Assembly (NCBI GenBank): GCA_964588325.1
Contig: CAZPOR010000001.1
Coordinates: forward strand, 62,001-126,000
Source of the DNA: Thiovibrio sp964588325
GTDB taxonomy: Bacteria > Desulfobacterota > Desulfobulbia > Desulfobulbales > Desulfurivibrionaceae
DNA length: 64,000 nt
Direction: 5' to 3'
A program made the translations under genes and the position numbers. Shown one piece after another: positions 16,325 through 25,429 of this stretch (position 1 is the stretch's first letter; every line of letters starts with the position of its first letter). The notes under the pieces were generated by a model, which did not search any database, was not told the DNA's origin, and saw only the letters and a list, made by a program, of their open reading frames with translations.

Positions 16325-17167
16325 ATGCCCAGCGCCAAAGAAATACTTCGAAAATTCACCGAGCTGAAAACGCTCCCGCATGTGGCGATCAAGGTGACCC
16401 AACTGGTCAATGACGATCGCAGCACCATGCAGGATTTCGAGGAGATTATCAAGCTCGACCCTGTTCTGGTCACCCGGTTGTTGCGCCTTGTCAACAGCCC
16501 CTATTTCGGCCTGTCCCAAAAAGTCGAATCCATTTCCAAAGCCGTGGTTTTCGCCGGCATGAAACAGCTCCGCAATCTGGTGGCGGTTGAAGGGTTGCGC
16601 GGGCTGTTCAAGGGTGAGGACGCTGATTTTTCGGCGCCGAAACTCTGGATGCATTCCGCCACCGTGGCCATCCTCTCGGGAATGATTGCCAAACGTATTT
16701 TCGGCAAGGACGGCGAGGATGTTTTTTTGGCCGGCATCATCCATGACATCGGGCTCATCGTTGAAAATCAGATAGCCGGAGAGGCGCTGCGCGAAGCCTG
16801 CAAGGCATACCGGGAAGGGAAGGGATCCCTGATCGAGTGCGAACGCAATGCCATTGGCGCCGATCATGCCGAGGTGGGCTATCTTCTTACCAAGGACTGG
16901 GGATTGCCCCAGGAGGTGCTCGGCTCCATCAAGTCGCATCATCTTGCCAAGCAGGTGAAATCCGTTTCCAGCACCGGCAGCATTCTGCAACTGGCGGAAT
17001 TCATGGCGGGCAAGATGCAGTACTGGGCCATCCCCGGGCCCATCGAGCCATTGTCCCCCGAGTTGACCGAGCATGTGAAGGAGAAGGTGGCGGATTACAA
17101 GATCATTATCAGGGATCTGCCTGGTGAAATGGCCAAGGCCAAAGAATTGTACGAGTCGGACGAGTGA
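16325..17167 (+). CDS. HDOD-domain signalling protein
   Basis: The 280-residue protein is an HDOD domain for most of its length, with the N-terminal LPHVAIKVTQLVND, the segment DPVLVTRLLRLVNSPYFG and a retained HD-like pair in AGIIHDIGLIVENQ. HDOD proteins lack proven phosphodiesterase activity and act as output or scaffold modules in two-component and motility control. It lies between the Hpt gene and the hybrid kinase, with only 7 bases before the latter, so it is likely their effector or regulator. No membrane segment is visible. Confidence 0.85.
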   Translation: MPSAKEILRKFTELKTLPHVAIKVTQLVNDDRSTMQDFEEIIKLDPVLVTRLLRLVNSPYFGLSQKVESISKAVVFAGMKQLRNLVAVEGLRGLFKGEDADFSAPKLWMHSATVAILSGMIAKRIFGKDGEDVFLAGIIHDIGLIVENQIAGEALREACKAYREGKGSLIECERNAIGADHAEVGYLLTKDWGLPQEVLGSIKSHHLAKQVKSVSSTGSILQLAEFMAGKMQYWAIPGPIEPLSPELTEHVKEKVADYKIIIRDLPGEMAKAKELYESDE

Positions 17168-17174
17168 AACGCTG

Positions 17175-18956
17175 ATGACCGAGCCCACCTTTGATGCCAT
17201 ATTTGATGATCTGATCGACGCCAATGCGGAACTGCAAAGTTTTTTGGCGATCCTCGATGCGCTGTTGCCCGAAGCCTCGATGCTCTTGGTGAGTGATTCC
17301 GGGGCTGTGCTTGATGGAGCGCGTTCCCTGGCTGTCGCCTTGCCGGTGCGCGAAAAGCTGGTTCGCGAGGCCAAGGCCACCGATGGCTTTGTCACGGGAA
17401 AGGCGGATAACGGCACCCGGTGCCATGCGATATCGCTTGCCAAGTTTTCGGCGGTGCTGATCATTTCCTGCACTGCGTCCCCGGAAGATGATTGGGAGCC
17501 AGGTTCCGCGATCGCCTCTCTCTTGCGCAATACCCTTGAGCTCGCCCTGTACAGGCAGGAACGGGAGATGCTTGTCGCGGATCATGAGCAGTCGGTCCGG
17601 CAGATCAGCATTCTCCAGCAGCAGCACGGCAAGCTGATTGAGGACAACTATCGTCAGTACCGGCTCAATCAGGAGCGGGAAAAAGAATATGCCCGCAAGC
17701 TGGAAAGCGAAATCGCCAAACAAACCGCCGAGTTGCGGGAGGCCAATGTGCGGCTTGAGGAGATCAGCCGTCTGAAGAGCGATTTCCTGGCCAACATGAG
17801 CCATGAATTGCGAACGCCCATGAATGCCATCATCGGCTTCAGTGAACTCCTCTCCGAAACCCCGTTGGCAGAAGAGCAGCTTGAATATGCCCGAACCATC
17901 ACCCAGTCTGCGACGAGCTTGCTGACCCTGATCAACGACATTCTTGATCTGGCTAAAATCGAGGCGGGCAAGCTCGAACTCGAACATCTGCCTTTCGATC
18001 TCGCCGAGGTGATCGATAACGTGGTCGCCATGTTCAAGATTCCCGCCCGGGAAAAGGGGGTTGTCGTCGCCAGCACAATCGACAACCGTATCCCGAAAAG
18101 AATAATGGGAGACTGCAATCGACTGCGTCAGATTTTGATAAATCTGGCTGGAAACGCCATGAAGTTTACGGAGCAGGGCGGGGTTGACATTGAGGTTGCC
18201 TATGAGCGTTCCGCTGCCGGCCGTGTTGTCAGCCGATTTTCGGTGCGCGACAGCGGCATAGGTATTCCCGCCGACCGGGTTGAGGCGATTTTTGAAAAAT
18301 TTACCCAGGCCGATGGTTCGACCACCAGGAAATATGGGGGGACAGGTCTGGGGCTGGCCATCTGCCTCCAGCTTGTGGAACTCATGGGCGGGCATCTCGC
18401 GGTGGCCAGCGAAGAGGGAAAGGGCAGCATTTTTTCTTTCGTTATTCCCCTGGAAGAGGCCCCGGCGGAGATCATCTCCTTGCAAGAGCACAAGGAGGCG
18501 TGCCGGGAAAAGGCCGGGGGCGGAAAGATCCTTCTGGTCGAGGACAACGCGGTTAATCAGCGGCTGGCCAGCATCCTCATCACCCGGGAAGGGTATGAGG
18601 TCGAGGTGGCTTCCGATGGGACCGAGGCCCTGGAGCATTTGAGGCACCAAGCCTTTGACCTTGTTCTGATGGATGTGCAGATGCCGAATATGGACGGCAT
18701 GGAGGCCACCAGAAGAATCAGAGCGATTGAGGCCGATCAGTCCCTGCGGCAGGACTATGTCGGCTTGCGCGCCCTCAAGGAGCCGTTGGGGATCGTCGGC
18801 CTCACGGCCCACGCCAGAAAAGAGGACGAAACCGCCTGTTATGAGGCGGGAATGAACGGTTTCCTCACCAAACCCATTATCAAGGCAAAACTGACCATGA
18901 TCCTCGGCGAGATGATGCCCAGAGTTTCGTCACCGAAGGACAGCGAGCCTTCCTGA
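17175..18956 (+). CDS. Hybrid sensor histidine kinase with C-terminal receiver
   Basis: The 593-residue cytosolic kinase has an N-terminal region of about 140 residues that may be a small sensor fold, a coiled coil (about 140-205), HisKA with H210 in MSHELRTPMNAIIGF, an HATPase with NAMKFT, DSGIGIP and the GGTGLGLAI lid, and a receiver with phospho-aspartate D500 (LMDVQMPNMDG). No membrane span is visible, so the signal is intracellular or comes through a partner. The start at 17175 follows the HDOD stop by 7 bases. The receiver may pass phosphate to the Hpt protein at 15930. It ends the operon; the next gene is convergent. Confidence 0.9.
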   Translation: MTEPTFDAIFDDLIDANAELQSFLAILDALLPEASMLLVSDSGAVLDGARSLAVALPVREKLVREAKATDGFVTGKADNGTRCHAISLAKFSAVLIISCTASPEDDWEPGSAIASLLRNTLELALYRQEREMLVADHEQSVRQISILQQQHGKLIEDNYRQYRLNQEREKEYARKLESEIAKQTAELREANVRLEEISRLKSDFLANMSHELRTPMNAIIGFSELLSETPLAEEQLEYARTITQSATSLLTLINDILDLAKIEAGKLELEHLPFDLAEVIDNVVAMFKIPAREKGVVVASTIDNRIPKRIMGDCNRLRQILINLAGNAMKFTEQGGVDIEVAYERSAAGRVVSRFSVRDSGIGIPADRVEAIFEKFTQADGSTTRKYGGTGLGLAICLQLVELMGGHLAVASEEGKGSIFSFVIPLEEAPAEIISLQEHKEACREKAGGGKILLVEDNAVNQRLASILITREGYEVEVASDGTEALEHLRHQAFDLVLMDVQMPNMDGMEATRRIRAIEADQSLRQDYVGLRALKEPLGIVGLTAHARKEDETACYEAGMNGFLTKPIIKAKLTMILGEMMPRVSSPKDSEPS

Positions 18957-18991
18957 TCCGTTCCGGTCCCTGTTTTTTCATCTGTTGGCGT

Positions 18992-19474
18992 TCATCCGCG
19001 CCACTGCGGTTCAGTCCGCAGCGCGGCGATTTTTTCCTCCCATCCCCTGCCATATCCGGTTATTTCAGCCAGCCGGGACGTTTCGCCGAGCAGGGTGAGC
19101 GTGATGTGTAGCCGTTCCGCGGGCATGAGGCTGCCCAGCCGGTCCGGCCATTCGATCACGCTGAGCCCTGTTCCGTACAGATATTCCAGCAAGCCGAGAT
19201 CCTCTATTTCCGTTTCATCGCTCAAGCGATAGAGATCCAGATGATAGAGGGGCAGCCGCCCGGAATATTCGTGCAGGAGGCTGAAGGTGGGGCTGGTTAT
19301 ATAGCAGGATGGCGGCACCAGCAACCCCTGGCCGATGGCCTGGGTGAGGGTGGTTTTCCCCGCCCCCAGAGAGCCGCCCAGGGTGATCACTTCGCCGGGG
19401 CGGGCGGTCTCGCCGAAATAGCGGCCAAGGGCGGAGGTGGCGGCAAGACCCGGGAGGGAAATGGAGAGGTTCAT
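18992..19474 (-). CDS. tsaE: tRNA threonylcarbamoyladenosine ATPase TsaE
   Basis: P-loop ATPase that works with TsaB and TsaD to transfer threonylcarbamoyl to tRNA A37. The 160 residues include the Walker A GSLGAGKTTL, the SPTFSLLHEY segment and HLDLYRL, all typical. The ATG at 19474 begins one base after the stop of the small cytochrome gene, so it is the last gene of a three-gene operon with a flavoprotein and a cytochrome. The frame is open upstream but that part overlaps the cytochrome gene in another frame. Confidence 0.93.
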   Translation of the reverse strand: MNLSISLPGLAATSALGRYFGETARPGEVITLGGSLGAGKTTLTQAIGQGLLVPPSCYITSPTFSLLHEYSGRLPLYHLDLYRLSDETEIEDLGLLEYLYGTGLSVIEWPDRLGSLMPAERLHITLTLLGETSRLAEITGYGRGWEEKIAALRTEPQWRG

Positions 19475-19475
19475 C

Positions 19476-19763
19476 TTATTGGTATTTCTTGTGGCAGAAA
19501 AGGCACCGGTATTTCGGCGGATGGCCTTCCGGGAGTGGGGCTTGGCCTTCGGGGGCATGGCAGGGGGCGCAATGCTTCTCTGCCTCCTTTTTGTCCAGGG
19601 GATAGAATTGCAGGTGGATTTCATCCTGGGGCAGCTTTTTTGTTGATTCGGGCGGCGCTTTGAGCAAAAAAGCAAGAATGGCTGCACACCCGGCGAGGAA
19701 CAGGATATTGAGCAGCCGGGTTTTGTTTTTTTTCGAGTCAGGGTTCACGGGCAGATCCTTCAT
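19476..19763 (-). CDS. Small membrane-anchored diheme cytochrome c
   Basis: The 95-residue protein has a basic N-terminus, one hydrophobic segment (about 16-34) and two heme-c sites, C65-A-P-C68-H69 and C87-L-F-C90-H91, the second near the C-terminus. The heme part should lie in the periplasm, tethered by the N-terminal helix. It is sandwiched between a GGR-family flavoprotein (sharing ATGA at 19760-19763) and tsaE (one base away), so it is translated with the reductase and may exchange electrons with it or with a quinone partner. I do not recognise a named family. Confidence 0.8.
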   Translation of the reverse strand: MKDLPVNPDSKKNKTRLLNILFLAGCAAILAFLLKAPPESTKKLPQDEIHLQFYPLDKKEAEKHCAPCHAPEGQAPLPEGHPPKYRCLFCHKKYQ

Positions 19764-20791
19764 GAAGGTTGGTCGATGCCCATTTCCAGGGCGCGAAAAG
19801 GGATAAGGCCGGTGCGCAGGCAGAAAATCAGGGACTCCAGGACGAGTTTTCCGGTCAGTTTGCCGCTGGAGGCCAGGTCGAGGATGCGGGTATGCTGGTG
19901 ATGCCTCGTGATGAGCCGGGTCATTTTTTTGCTTTCATACCCGGCATCAAGGATGGTGCGCGCCGCTTCTTCCCCGGAAACGATCGCCGAATAGATGCCT
20001 TCGCCGGTGAGTCCCGAGGCAAGGCCCGCTGCATCGCCGATCAGAAAGCGGTTGTGAAAACGCCAGCCGCGAAAGTCGGAGTTGATCAGGGCGGCCTGGG
20101 GCTGGCGGGATTTGAGTTCGAGGTTATGCCGGGCACCCCACTGGTGCAGGCGGTTCAGCAGGATGTTCGGTTTGCTGGTGCTGCGCCGGGCATATACGCC
20201 GATGGAGGCGGTATCCTGGTGGGGGAAAATCCACGCGTAGCCGTTGCCGAAGAGCTCGGAGTCAAGGTGCCACTGCATCTCGGGGAAGTTGCCCTGCACT
20301 TGGTAATTGATGCCCACCCCCATGTGTTCTGTGGGAATACCAAGCTGGCGGCGCACCAGGGAGCTGCTCCCATCGGCGCCCACCAGGAAGGAAAAGCCAA
20401 ATTCCTCCCCCCCCCGGGTATGCACCCGGTTTTCGCCGATCTTGAGCACAAGGGCGTTGGTGGCGATGCTGACTCCTGCTGCCACGGCTCTGTCCGCCAT
20501 CCATCGTCCGAGCCTGCCCCGGTCAACGGTGCGGATAATGGGGCTGTCGGCTTGGATGACGGCGTGCTGCCAGTTGCTGCTGATGTGCTGGCTGGTGAAG
20601 GATTTCTCCCACAGGGTTTCCGGAAAACCGAGCCGCTGGGCGACGGAGGGAATGCCGCCGGCGCAGACCTTGGGGCCGATGGCGCTGTTTCGTTCAAGGA
20701 CCAGAACATCTTTTCCCTCTCGGGCGAGAAGGGTGGCGCAGGCCAGTCCTCCCGGACCGCCGCCCACGATGACGGTATGAAAATTTTTCAT
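19760..20791 (-). CDS. Geranylgeranyl-reductase-family flavoprotein
   Basis: FAD-dependent oxidoreductase of the GGR/FixC group. The 343 residues start with the Rossmann motif GGGPGGL (10-16), then CAGGIP, the GADGSSSLVRRQLG segment, and GDAAGLASGLTGEG, which binds FAD phosphates and defines the family. Members reduce isoprenoid double bonds or related substrates. Start chosen at ATG 20791 because the Rossmann fold begins there; the frame extends upstream without similarity. A strong minus-strand promoter lies at 20832-20859. The tie to a small diheme cytochrome suggests a redox function, but the substrate is unknown. Confidence 0.85.
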   Translation of the reverse strand: MKNFHTVIVGGGPGGLACATLLAREGKDVLVLERNSAIGPKVCAGGIPSVAQRLGFPETLWEKSFTSQHISSNWQHAVIQADSPIIRTVDRGRLGRWMADRAVAAGVSIATNALVLKIGENRVHTRGGEEFGFSFLVGADGSSSLVRRQLGIPTEHMGVGINYQVQGNFPEMQWHLDSELFGNGYAWIFPHQDTASIGVYARRSTSKPNILLNRLHQWGARHNLELKSRQPQAALINSDFRGWRFHNRFLIGDAAGLASGLTGEGIYSAIVSGEEAARTILDAGYESKKMTRLITRHHQHTRILDLASSGKLTGKLVLESLIFCLRTGLIPFRALEMGIDQPS

Positions 20792-20831
20792 GATCGTTGC
20801 CTCTGATTCCCTCCGGAAAAACACCTCGCAC

Positions 20832-20859
20832 ACTATATGAGGATGGCTTTTCCTGTCAA
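20832..20859 (-). promoter_or_regulatory. Promoter of the flavoprotein-cytochrome-tsaE operon
   Basis: Read on the minus strand, a perfect TTGACA (20859-20854), a 16-base spacer and TATAGT (20837-20832). Transcription would start about 20825, some 34 bases before the flavoprotein ATG. Confidence 0.7.
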
Positions 20860-20974
20860 GAGATTAAGAGGCTTTACCGGACAAAGGCCTTGTCCGACTG
20901 TGCTGTTACGGCTTTTTATGATCTCATTGTTATCCGGCCGGTGAGGCTGATTTTTCACAACGGCTTAAGAGCTC

Positions 20975-21003
20975 TGGAATCATGGCAAGGTTCATGGTAT
21001 TAT
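20975..21003 (+). promoter_or_regulatory. Extended -10 promoter for the M23 peptidase gene
   Basis: TGG directly followed by TATTAT (20998-21003) is an extended -10 with a weak TGGAAT -35 (20975-20980) at 17 bases. It lies in the 317-base divergent spacer 20792-21108, which otherwise shows no gene or RNA. Confidence 0.45.
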
Positions 21004-21108
21004 CGCCACAATTTGAAAACGCGCAAGGCCGTGGGAGATGTTCCTGCGGCAAAGATGTCATTTTAAAAAGTTCCGGGTCCGGAACGCCTGTGTGAAGAGG
21101 ATGGATGC

Positions 21109-22479
21109 ATGAAGTTTGACCCGTTTGACACAATGAAGAAAAACAGGAGCGCGCTTCCCTCCCTGATTCTTGGGGGCTTGGGAGTGCTTGGGCTTATTCT
21201 GGCGGCTTTTTTCTGGCTGGTGGGGGAGATGGAAAAGCCCCAGGTGACGCTCAAGGAGGAGATCTCCCACATCGGCCTTGCCCGGCAGATTTCGGTGGTT
21301 GCCAGTGATGCCAAGAGTGGCTTGAGTTCCCTCAAGGTTTCCCTCATTCAGGAAGGCAAGAAGGCAGTGTTGCTTGAAAGAAGCTATCCTAAGGCGGGCT
21401 CTCTCGCCGGAGGGGGGACGAAGCAGATCGAAGAGGATATCGAGATCACGCCCAAGGGCCTGGGCTTGAAGGACGGCCCGGCGGAACTGGTGGTGACGGC
21501 GGCTGATTATTCTTGGTGGAATTGGCTCAGGGGCAATGTCACCGTGCACTCCTCGGTTGTTGTCATCGACACCAAGCCGCCGGCGATCAGTGTGATGGAG
21601 TCGCCCCGGTATATCAAAGGCGGCGGCGCCGGAGTGGTTCTCTACCGGGTCAGCGAAGCGGCGGGCAGGCACGGAGTGTTGATCAACGAGATATTCTACC
21701 CGGGTTTTCCTCTGCCCAAGCGGGGCGAAGGGATCTATGGCGCCTGCATGGGGCTGCCCCACGACATTGCCGCGCTGGAAAAGGTTTTTGTGGTTGCGGC
21801 GGACCAGGCCGGAAACGAGGCCAAGACTCCCTTTGCCATGAACCTGCATGTGCGCAAGATTGTCAGTGACAAGATCAGCATCGGCGATGGGTTTCTCTCC
21901 GCCAAGCTGCCGGAGTTTGCCTCCCATTATCCGGAACTGAGCGGCACCCCGGTGGAGCAGTTTGTCTCGGTGAACAACGACATCCGGGCGGCCAATTACA
22001 AGAAAATCCAGGAAGTGTGCTCGAAATTTCAGCCAGAGCGTCTTTGGGATGGCCGTTTCGGACGGATGCAAGGAAGTCCGCGGGCCGGATACGCCGATCA
22101 CCGGACGTATCTGTACAACGGCGAGAAGATCGACGAGCAGGTGCATCTGGGCGTGGACATTGCATCGCTTGAGCATGCCGATATCGAAGCCGCCAACCGG
22201 GGGCTGGTGGTTTTTGCCGAGTATCTTGGGATTTATGGGAATACCGTCATCCTGGATCATGGCCAGGGGGTTTTCAGCCTCTACTCCCACCTGAGTCAGA
22301 TAGACGTCACCCTGAACAGCATGGTCGAGAAGGGCGCGGTTCTCGGCCTTTCCGGCATCACTGGCATGGCGGGGGGCGATCACCTCCACTTCAGCATGCT
22401 GGTCAACGGCATCTTTGTCGATCCGGTGGAGTGGTGGGACGAGGAGTGGCTGAAGCTTCACATGTTGAGTGTGCTCTAA
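21109..22479 (+). CDS. Membrane-anchored M23 (LytM-type) peptidoglycan endopeptidase
   Basis: The 456-residue protein has an N-terminal membrane anchor (about 17-38), about 290 residues of beta-rich periplasmic sequence with an Ig/OmpA-like look, and a C-terminal LytM domain. The zinc ligands are intact: H346 and D350 in HLGVD, and H427 in HLHF, with H394 (SHLSQ) and H425 as catalytic residues. It should therefore be an active cell-wall peptidase rather than an EnvC/NlpD-style activator. It lies 3 bases upstream of mutL, likely the same transcript. Confidence 0.88.
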   Translation: MKFDPFDTMKKNRSALPSLILGGLGVLGLILAAFFWLVGEMEKPQVTLKEEISHIGLARQISVVASDAKSGLSSLKVSLIQEGKKAVLLERSYPKAGSLAGGGTKQIEEDIEITPKGLGLKDGPAELVVTAADYSWWNWLRGNVTVHSSVVVIDTKPPAISVMESPRYIKGGGAGVVLYRVSEAAGRHGVLINEIFYPGFPLPKRGEGIYGACMGLPHDIAALEKVFVVAADQAGNEAKTPFAMNLHVRKIVSDKISIGDGFLSAKLPEFASHYPELSGTPVEQFVSVNNDIRAANYKKIQEVCSKFQPERLWDGRFGRMQGSPRAGYADHRTYLYNGEKIDEQVHLGVDIASLEHADIEAANRGLVVFAEYLGIYGNTVILDHGQGVFSLYSHLSQIDVTLNSMVEKGAVLGLSGITGMAGGDHLHFSMLVNGIFVDPVEWWDEEWLKLHMLSVL

Positions 22480-22482
22480 GTT

Positions 22483-24315
22483 GTGTCCAGGATAAGAATT
22501 CTTCCGGAAAATCTGGCCAACCAGATCGCGGCCGGCGAGGTTGTCGAGCGGCCTGCTTCGGTGGTCAAGGAGCTGTTGGAGAACGCCATCGATGCCGGGG
22601 CAACCCAGGTCGGTATCCAGGTGGAAGGCGACGGCACCCGCCTGATCCGGGTGATTGACGACGGCTCCGGCATGGATCAGGATGATGTGCTCCTCTGTCT
22701 GGAGCGCCATGCCACCAGCAAGATCACACGCTTGGCCGAGCTTGGCGCCATCCGTTCCCTCGGGTTTCGGGGCGAGGCCGTCCCCAGCATCGCCTCGGTT
22801 TCCCGGGTGCGGATTACCTCGCGTCCCGCAACCCAAGAGCTGGGTACCCAGGTTGATCTTCGTTTCGGTAAGGTTCTCAAGGTGCATGAGATGGGGGCCA
22901 GCCCAGGCACCTCTTTTGAGGTGACGGATCTTTTCGGCAATGTCCCGGCCCGGAAAAAATTTTTGAAATCCACCCGCACGGAACTGGCCCATATCGAAGA
23001 GGTGGTGAAGAATTATGCCCTGGCCCGCCCGGAACTGGGGGTGAGTTTTGCGGTGGACGGACGCGAGGTGCTGCGGCTGCCTTCGCGGCTTGACACCCCA
23101 CGGAGCAGGGCGGAACGGATTTTTGGCAAGGAGGGGGGAGCTTTGGTGGAGGTGGAGCGCCAGGTTCAGGACGGGGCCGAGCCTGGGGTTTGGGGGTATC
23201 TTCTACCCCCGGACGCTCCTGCTGCCGGACGCTTGCGAATATTTGTCAATGGCCGGGCGATCCATGACCGCCTGGTAGCCCACGCGGTGAGCGAGGGACT
23301 TCAGAATTATCTCATGAAGGGCCGGGGGGTAGGCGGGGTGATTTTTCTGAACCTGCCGCTTGCAAGCGTTGATGTGAATGTCCATCCCACAAAACAGGAG
23401 GTCAGGTTCCATAAACCGTCGTCAGTGCATCAGGCCGTGGTCGCCGCGGTTCAGGGTGCCATGGCGGATCATCAGCGGGCCTTGAAAAAGGAGATATTCC
23501 AGGTTCCTGTTCTCGACCAGGACAGGGAACAGGCCAAAGCCATTCCAGTCAAGGCGTATGCGCCGGTTTCAGCCATTCCCGCCCCTGCGGCGCAGGAGCC
23601 GTTGCCGCTTTTTGCGACTGCTGGTGCTGCCGTACCGTCGGTTCTCCAGCCTGTTTCTGACAGGGACCTCTTGTCGGAATGCAATTGTGCGGCGGAGCCC
23701 CAGCCTCCGGCCGCGGGCGGGGAGGAGAGGGCGCCTGCCCTTGGCGGATTGCGCTATCTCGGGCAGGTGCTGGACACCTACCTGCTCTGCGCCACGGAAA
23801 ACGGCCTGCTTGCCGTTGACCAGCACGCCGCCCATGAGCGGCTGTTGTTTGAAACATTGAAAAAGCAATTTGCCGGCAAAAAAATCGCCCGCCAGACCCT
23901 TTTGTTTCCAAAGGTCATGGAGTGCAGCCTGGAGGAGCTCCAGATTCTCAAGCAGTATGCCGAAGAGATCCGTGCCCTCGGGGTCGAGATCGAGGATTTT
24001 GGAGGGTCGAGCCAGGTGGTGAAGGCCGTGCCCGCGGTGCTTGGCCGCTCTTCGGTTGAAGAGGTGATGGCCGGTATCTTTGCCAGGTTCGGCGAGCCTG
24101 GCTCCGGGAAAAACGGGGTGCGGGCCGAGGAGGTCCTCTCCGATATGGCCTGCAAGGCGGCGATCAAGGCAGGGCAAAGGCTGACTGCCACGGAAGCCGC
24201 AGCGCTGCTGGAGGAAATGCAGCGGGCCGAAGTTTTTTCCCATTGCCCCCATGGCCGGCCGGTGGCCAAAATCTTTACCTCCGACGAGATCAAGAGGTGG
24301 TTTTATCGCGGCTGA
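22483..24315 (+). CDS. mutL: DNA mismatch repair protein MutL
   Basis: GHKL ATPase coordinating MutS with strand incision. The 610-residue protein shows ELLENAIDAGA, DDGSGM and GFRGEAVPSI in the N-terminal ATPase, a Pro/Ala-rich linker (about 340-410), and a C-terminal nuclease domain with the metal-binding DQHAAHERLLFE at 446-457, ACKAAIKAG and CPHGRP (588-593). It is thus the endonuclease-competent MutL type found where MutH is absent. A GTG start at 22483, 3 bases after the M23 gene, is used; no strong ribosome binding site is evident, consistent with translational coupling. Confidence 0.95.
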   Translation: MSRIRILPENLANQIAAGEVVERPASVVKELLENAIDAGATQVGIQVEGDGTRLIRVIDDGSGMDQDDVLLCLERHATSKITRLAELGAIRSLGFRGEAVPSIASVSRVRITSRPATQELGTQVDLRFGKVLKVHEMGASPGTSFEVTDLFGNVPARKKFLKSTRTELAHIEEVVKNYALARPELGVSFAVDGREVLRLPSRLDTPRSRAERIFGKEGGALVEVERQVQDGAEPGVWGYLLPPDAPAAGRLRIFVNGRAIHDRLVAHAVSEGLQNYLMKGRGVGGVIFLNLPLASVDVNVHPTKQEVRFHKPSSVHQAVVAAVQGAMADHQRALKKEIFQVPVLDQDREQAKAIPVKAYAPVSAIPAPAAQEPLPLFATAGAAVPSVLQPVSDRDLLSECNCAAEPQPPAAGGEERAPALGGLRYLGQVLDTYLLCATENGLLAVDQHAAHERLLFETLKKQFAGKKIARQTLLFPKVMECSLEELQILKQYAEEIRALGVEIEDFGGSSQVVKAVPAVLGRSSVEEVMAGIFARFGEPGSGKNGVRAEEVLSDMACKAAIKAGQRLTATEAAALLEEMQRAEVFSHCPHGRPVAKIFTSDEIKRWFYRG

Positions 24316-24355
24316 GTCCGGATAAGCAAGCCATCGTCAAAAAATAACATGGCCG

Positions 24356-24434
24356 TTTTAGGCAGCCAGATGGCATAAGGAGCCGCACAGCAAGGCAACA
24401 TAAATGGCCTGATGTTTCTGAACGGCTCCTAAAA
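24356..24434. repeat. Intergenic palindromic element between mutL and purC
   Basis: TTTTAGGCAGCC (24356-24367) pairs with GGCTCCTAAAA (24424-24434) apart from one bulge, and AGGAGCCG (24378-24385) pairs alternatively with CGGCTCCT (24423-24430). An inner AACAT/ATGTT stem sits in the loop. Alternative pairings of the same right arm could form a switch, but nothing here matches a riboswitch I know. Confidence 0.4.
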
Positions 24435-24531
24435 AAATATCGCGCAAGCGGCTTGAAAAAAGTATCTAATTGAGTAGGCATCAACATTCCCGTGCCCTCC
24501 GCCCTGTAATTTTCTTGATAAGGAAGATGTC

Positions 24532-25422
24532 ATGACAACACCCATTACGCAAACGAATTTTGCCAATCTCCATCTGGTGCATCGCGGCAAGGTCCGGGAT
24601 CTCTACGAGGTGGAAGACCACCTGCTGATGGTGGCCTCGGATCGGATCTCCGCCTTTGATGTGGTGATGGATGACCCCATCCCCAACAAGGGCGCGATTC
24701 TGACCACGCTTTCCCTCTTCTGGTTCGACTATCTCAAGGACATTGTGCCCAATCACCTGATCACGGCCAAGGTCGAGGAATATCCTGCGGCCTGCGCCCC
24801 ATACCGGGAGCAGTTGGCGGGCCGCAGCCTGCTGGTGAAAAAGGCCAAGCCCCTGCCGGTGGAGTGCATTGTCCGCGGTTATCTGTCCGGTTCGTTCTGG
24901 CAGGCGTATAAAAAAGACCCGAACGTCTGCGGTTTTTCCTTGCCCGCCGGAATGCGGGAGTCGGACAAGTTTCCCGAACCGCTTTTTACCCCATCCACCA
25001 AGGCGGCCCTTGGCGCGCACGACGAAAATATCTCCCTGGCGGAAATGGAAAATATGTTAGGGGGGGAACAGACCGCCCGGATAAAGGATATCTGCGTGCG
25101 TCTCTATGTGAAAGCGGCGGACTACGCCCGCGGCAGGGGAATCATCATTGCCGACACCAAATTCGAACTGGGCATCTATAACGGCGAGATTATCCTCATC
25201 GATGAGGTGTTGACCCCGGATTCTTCCCGGTTCTGGCCCTTGGATCAGTACCAGCCCGGCGCGGGACAGCCGAGTTTTGACAAGCAGTTTCTCCGCGATT
25301 ATCTTTCCTCCCTCGATTGGGGGAAAAACCCGCCGCCGCCCCCATTGCCGCGGGAAATTATCGAGAAAACCGCGTCCCGCTACCGGGAAGCGCTGGTCAA
25401 GATAACCGGAACGGATATCTAG
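24532..25422 (+). CDS. purC: SAICAR synthetase
   Basis: Phosphoribosylaminoimidazole-succinocarboxamide synthase, ATP-dependent ligation of aspartate to CAIR. The 296 residues are the long form seen in many proteobacteria and yeast. Recognisable parts are HRGKVRDLYE, SDRISAFDVVM, VECIVRGYLSGS and IIIADTKFELG followed by IDEVLTPDSSRFW. No other pur gene touches it; purD and purE are 10 kb upstream. A stem-loop of the type often found after genes in this bacterial group follows directly (25430-25456). Confidence 0.95.
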   Translation: MTTPITQTNFANLHLVHRGKVRDLYEVEDHLLMVASDRISAFDVVMDDPIPNKGAILTTLSLFWFDYLKDIVPNHLITAKVEEYPAACAPYREQLAGRSLLVKKAKPLPVECIVRGYLSGSFWQAYKKDPNVCGFSLPAGMRESDKFPEPLFTPSTKAALGAHDENISLAEMENMLGGEQTARIKDICVRLYVKAADYARGRGIIIADTKFELGIYNGEIILIDEVLTPDSSRFWPLDQYQPGAGQPSFDKQFLRDYLSSLDWGKNPPPPPLPREIIEKTASRYREALVKITGTDI

Positions 25423-25429
25423 CAGGATG

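Noticed and set aside
21058..22992. 644-codon open frame on the minus strand
   Set aside because: Runs opposite two certain genes (M23 peptidase and mutL) and across their junction; no family signature.
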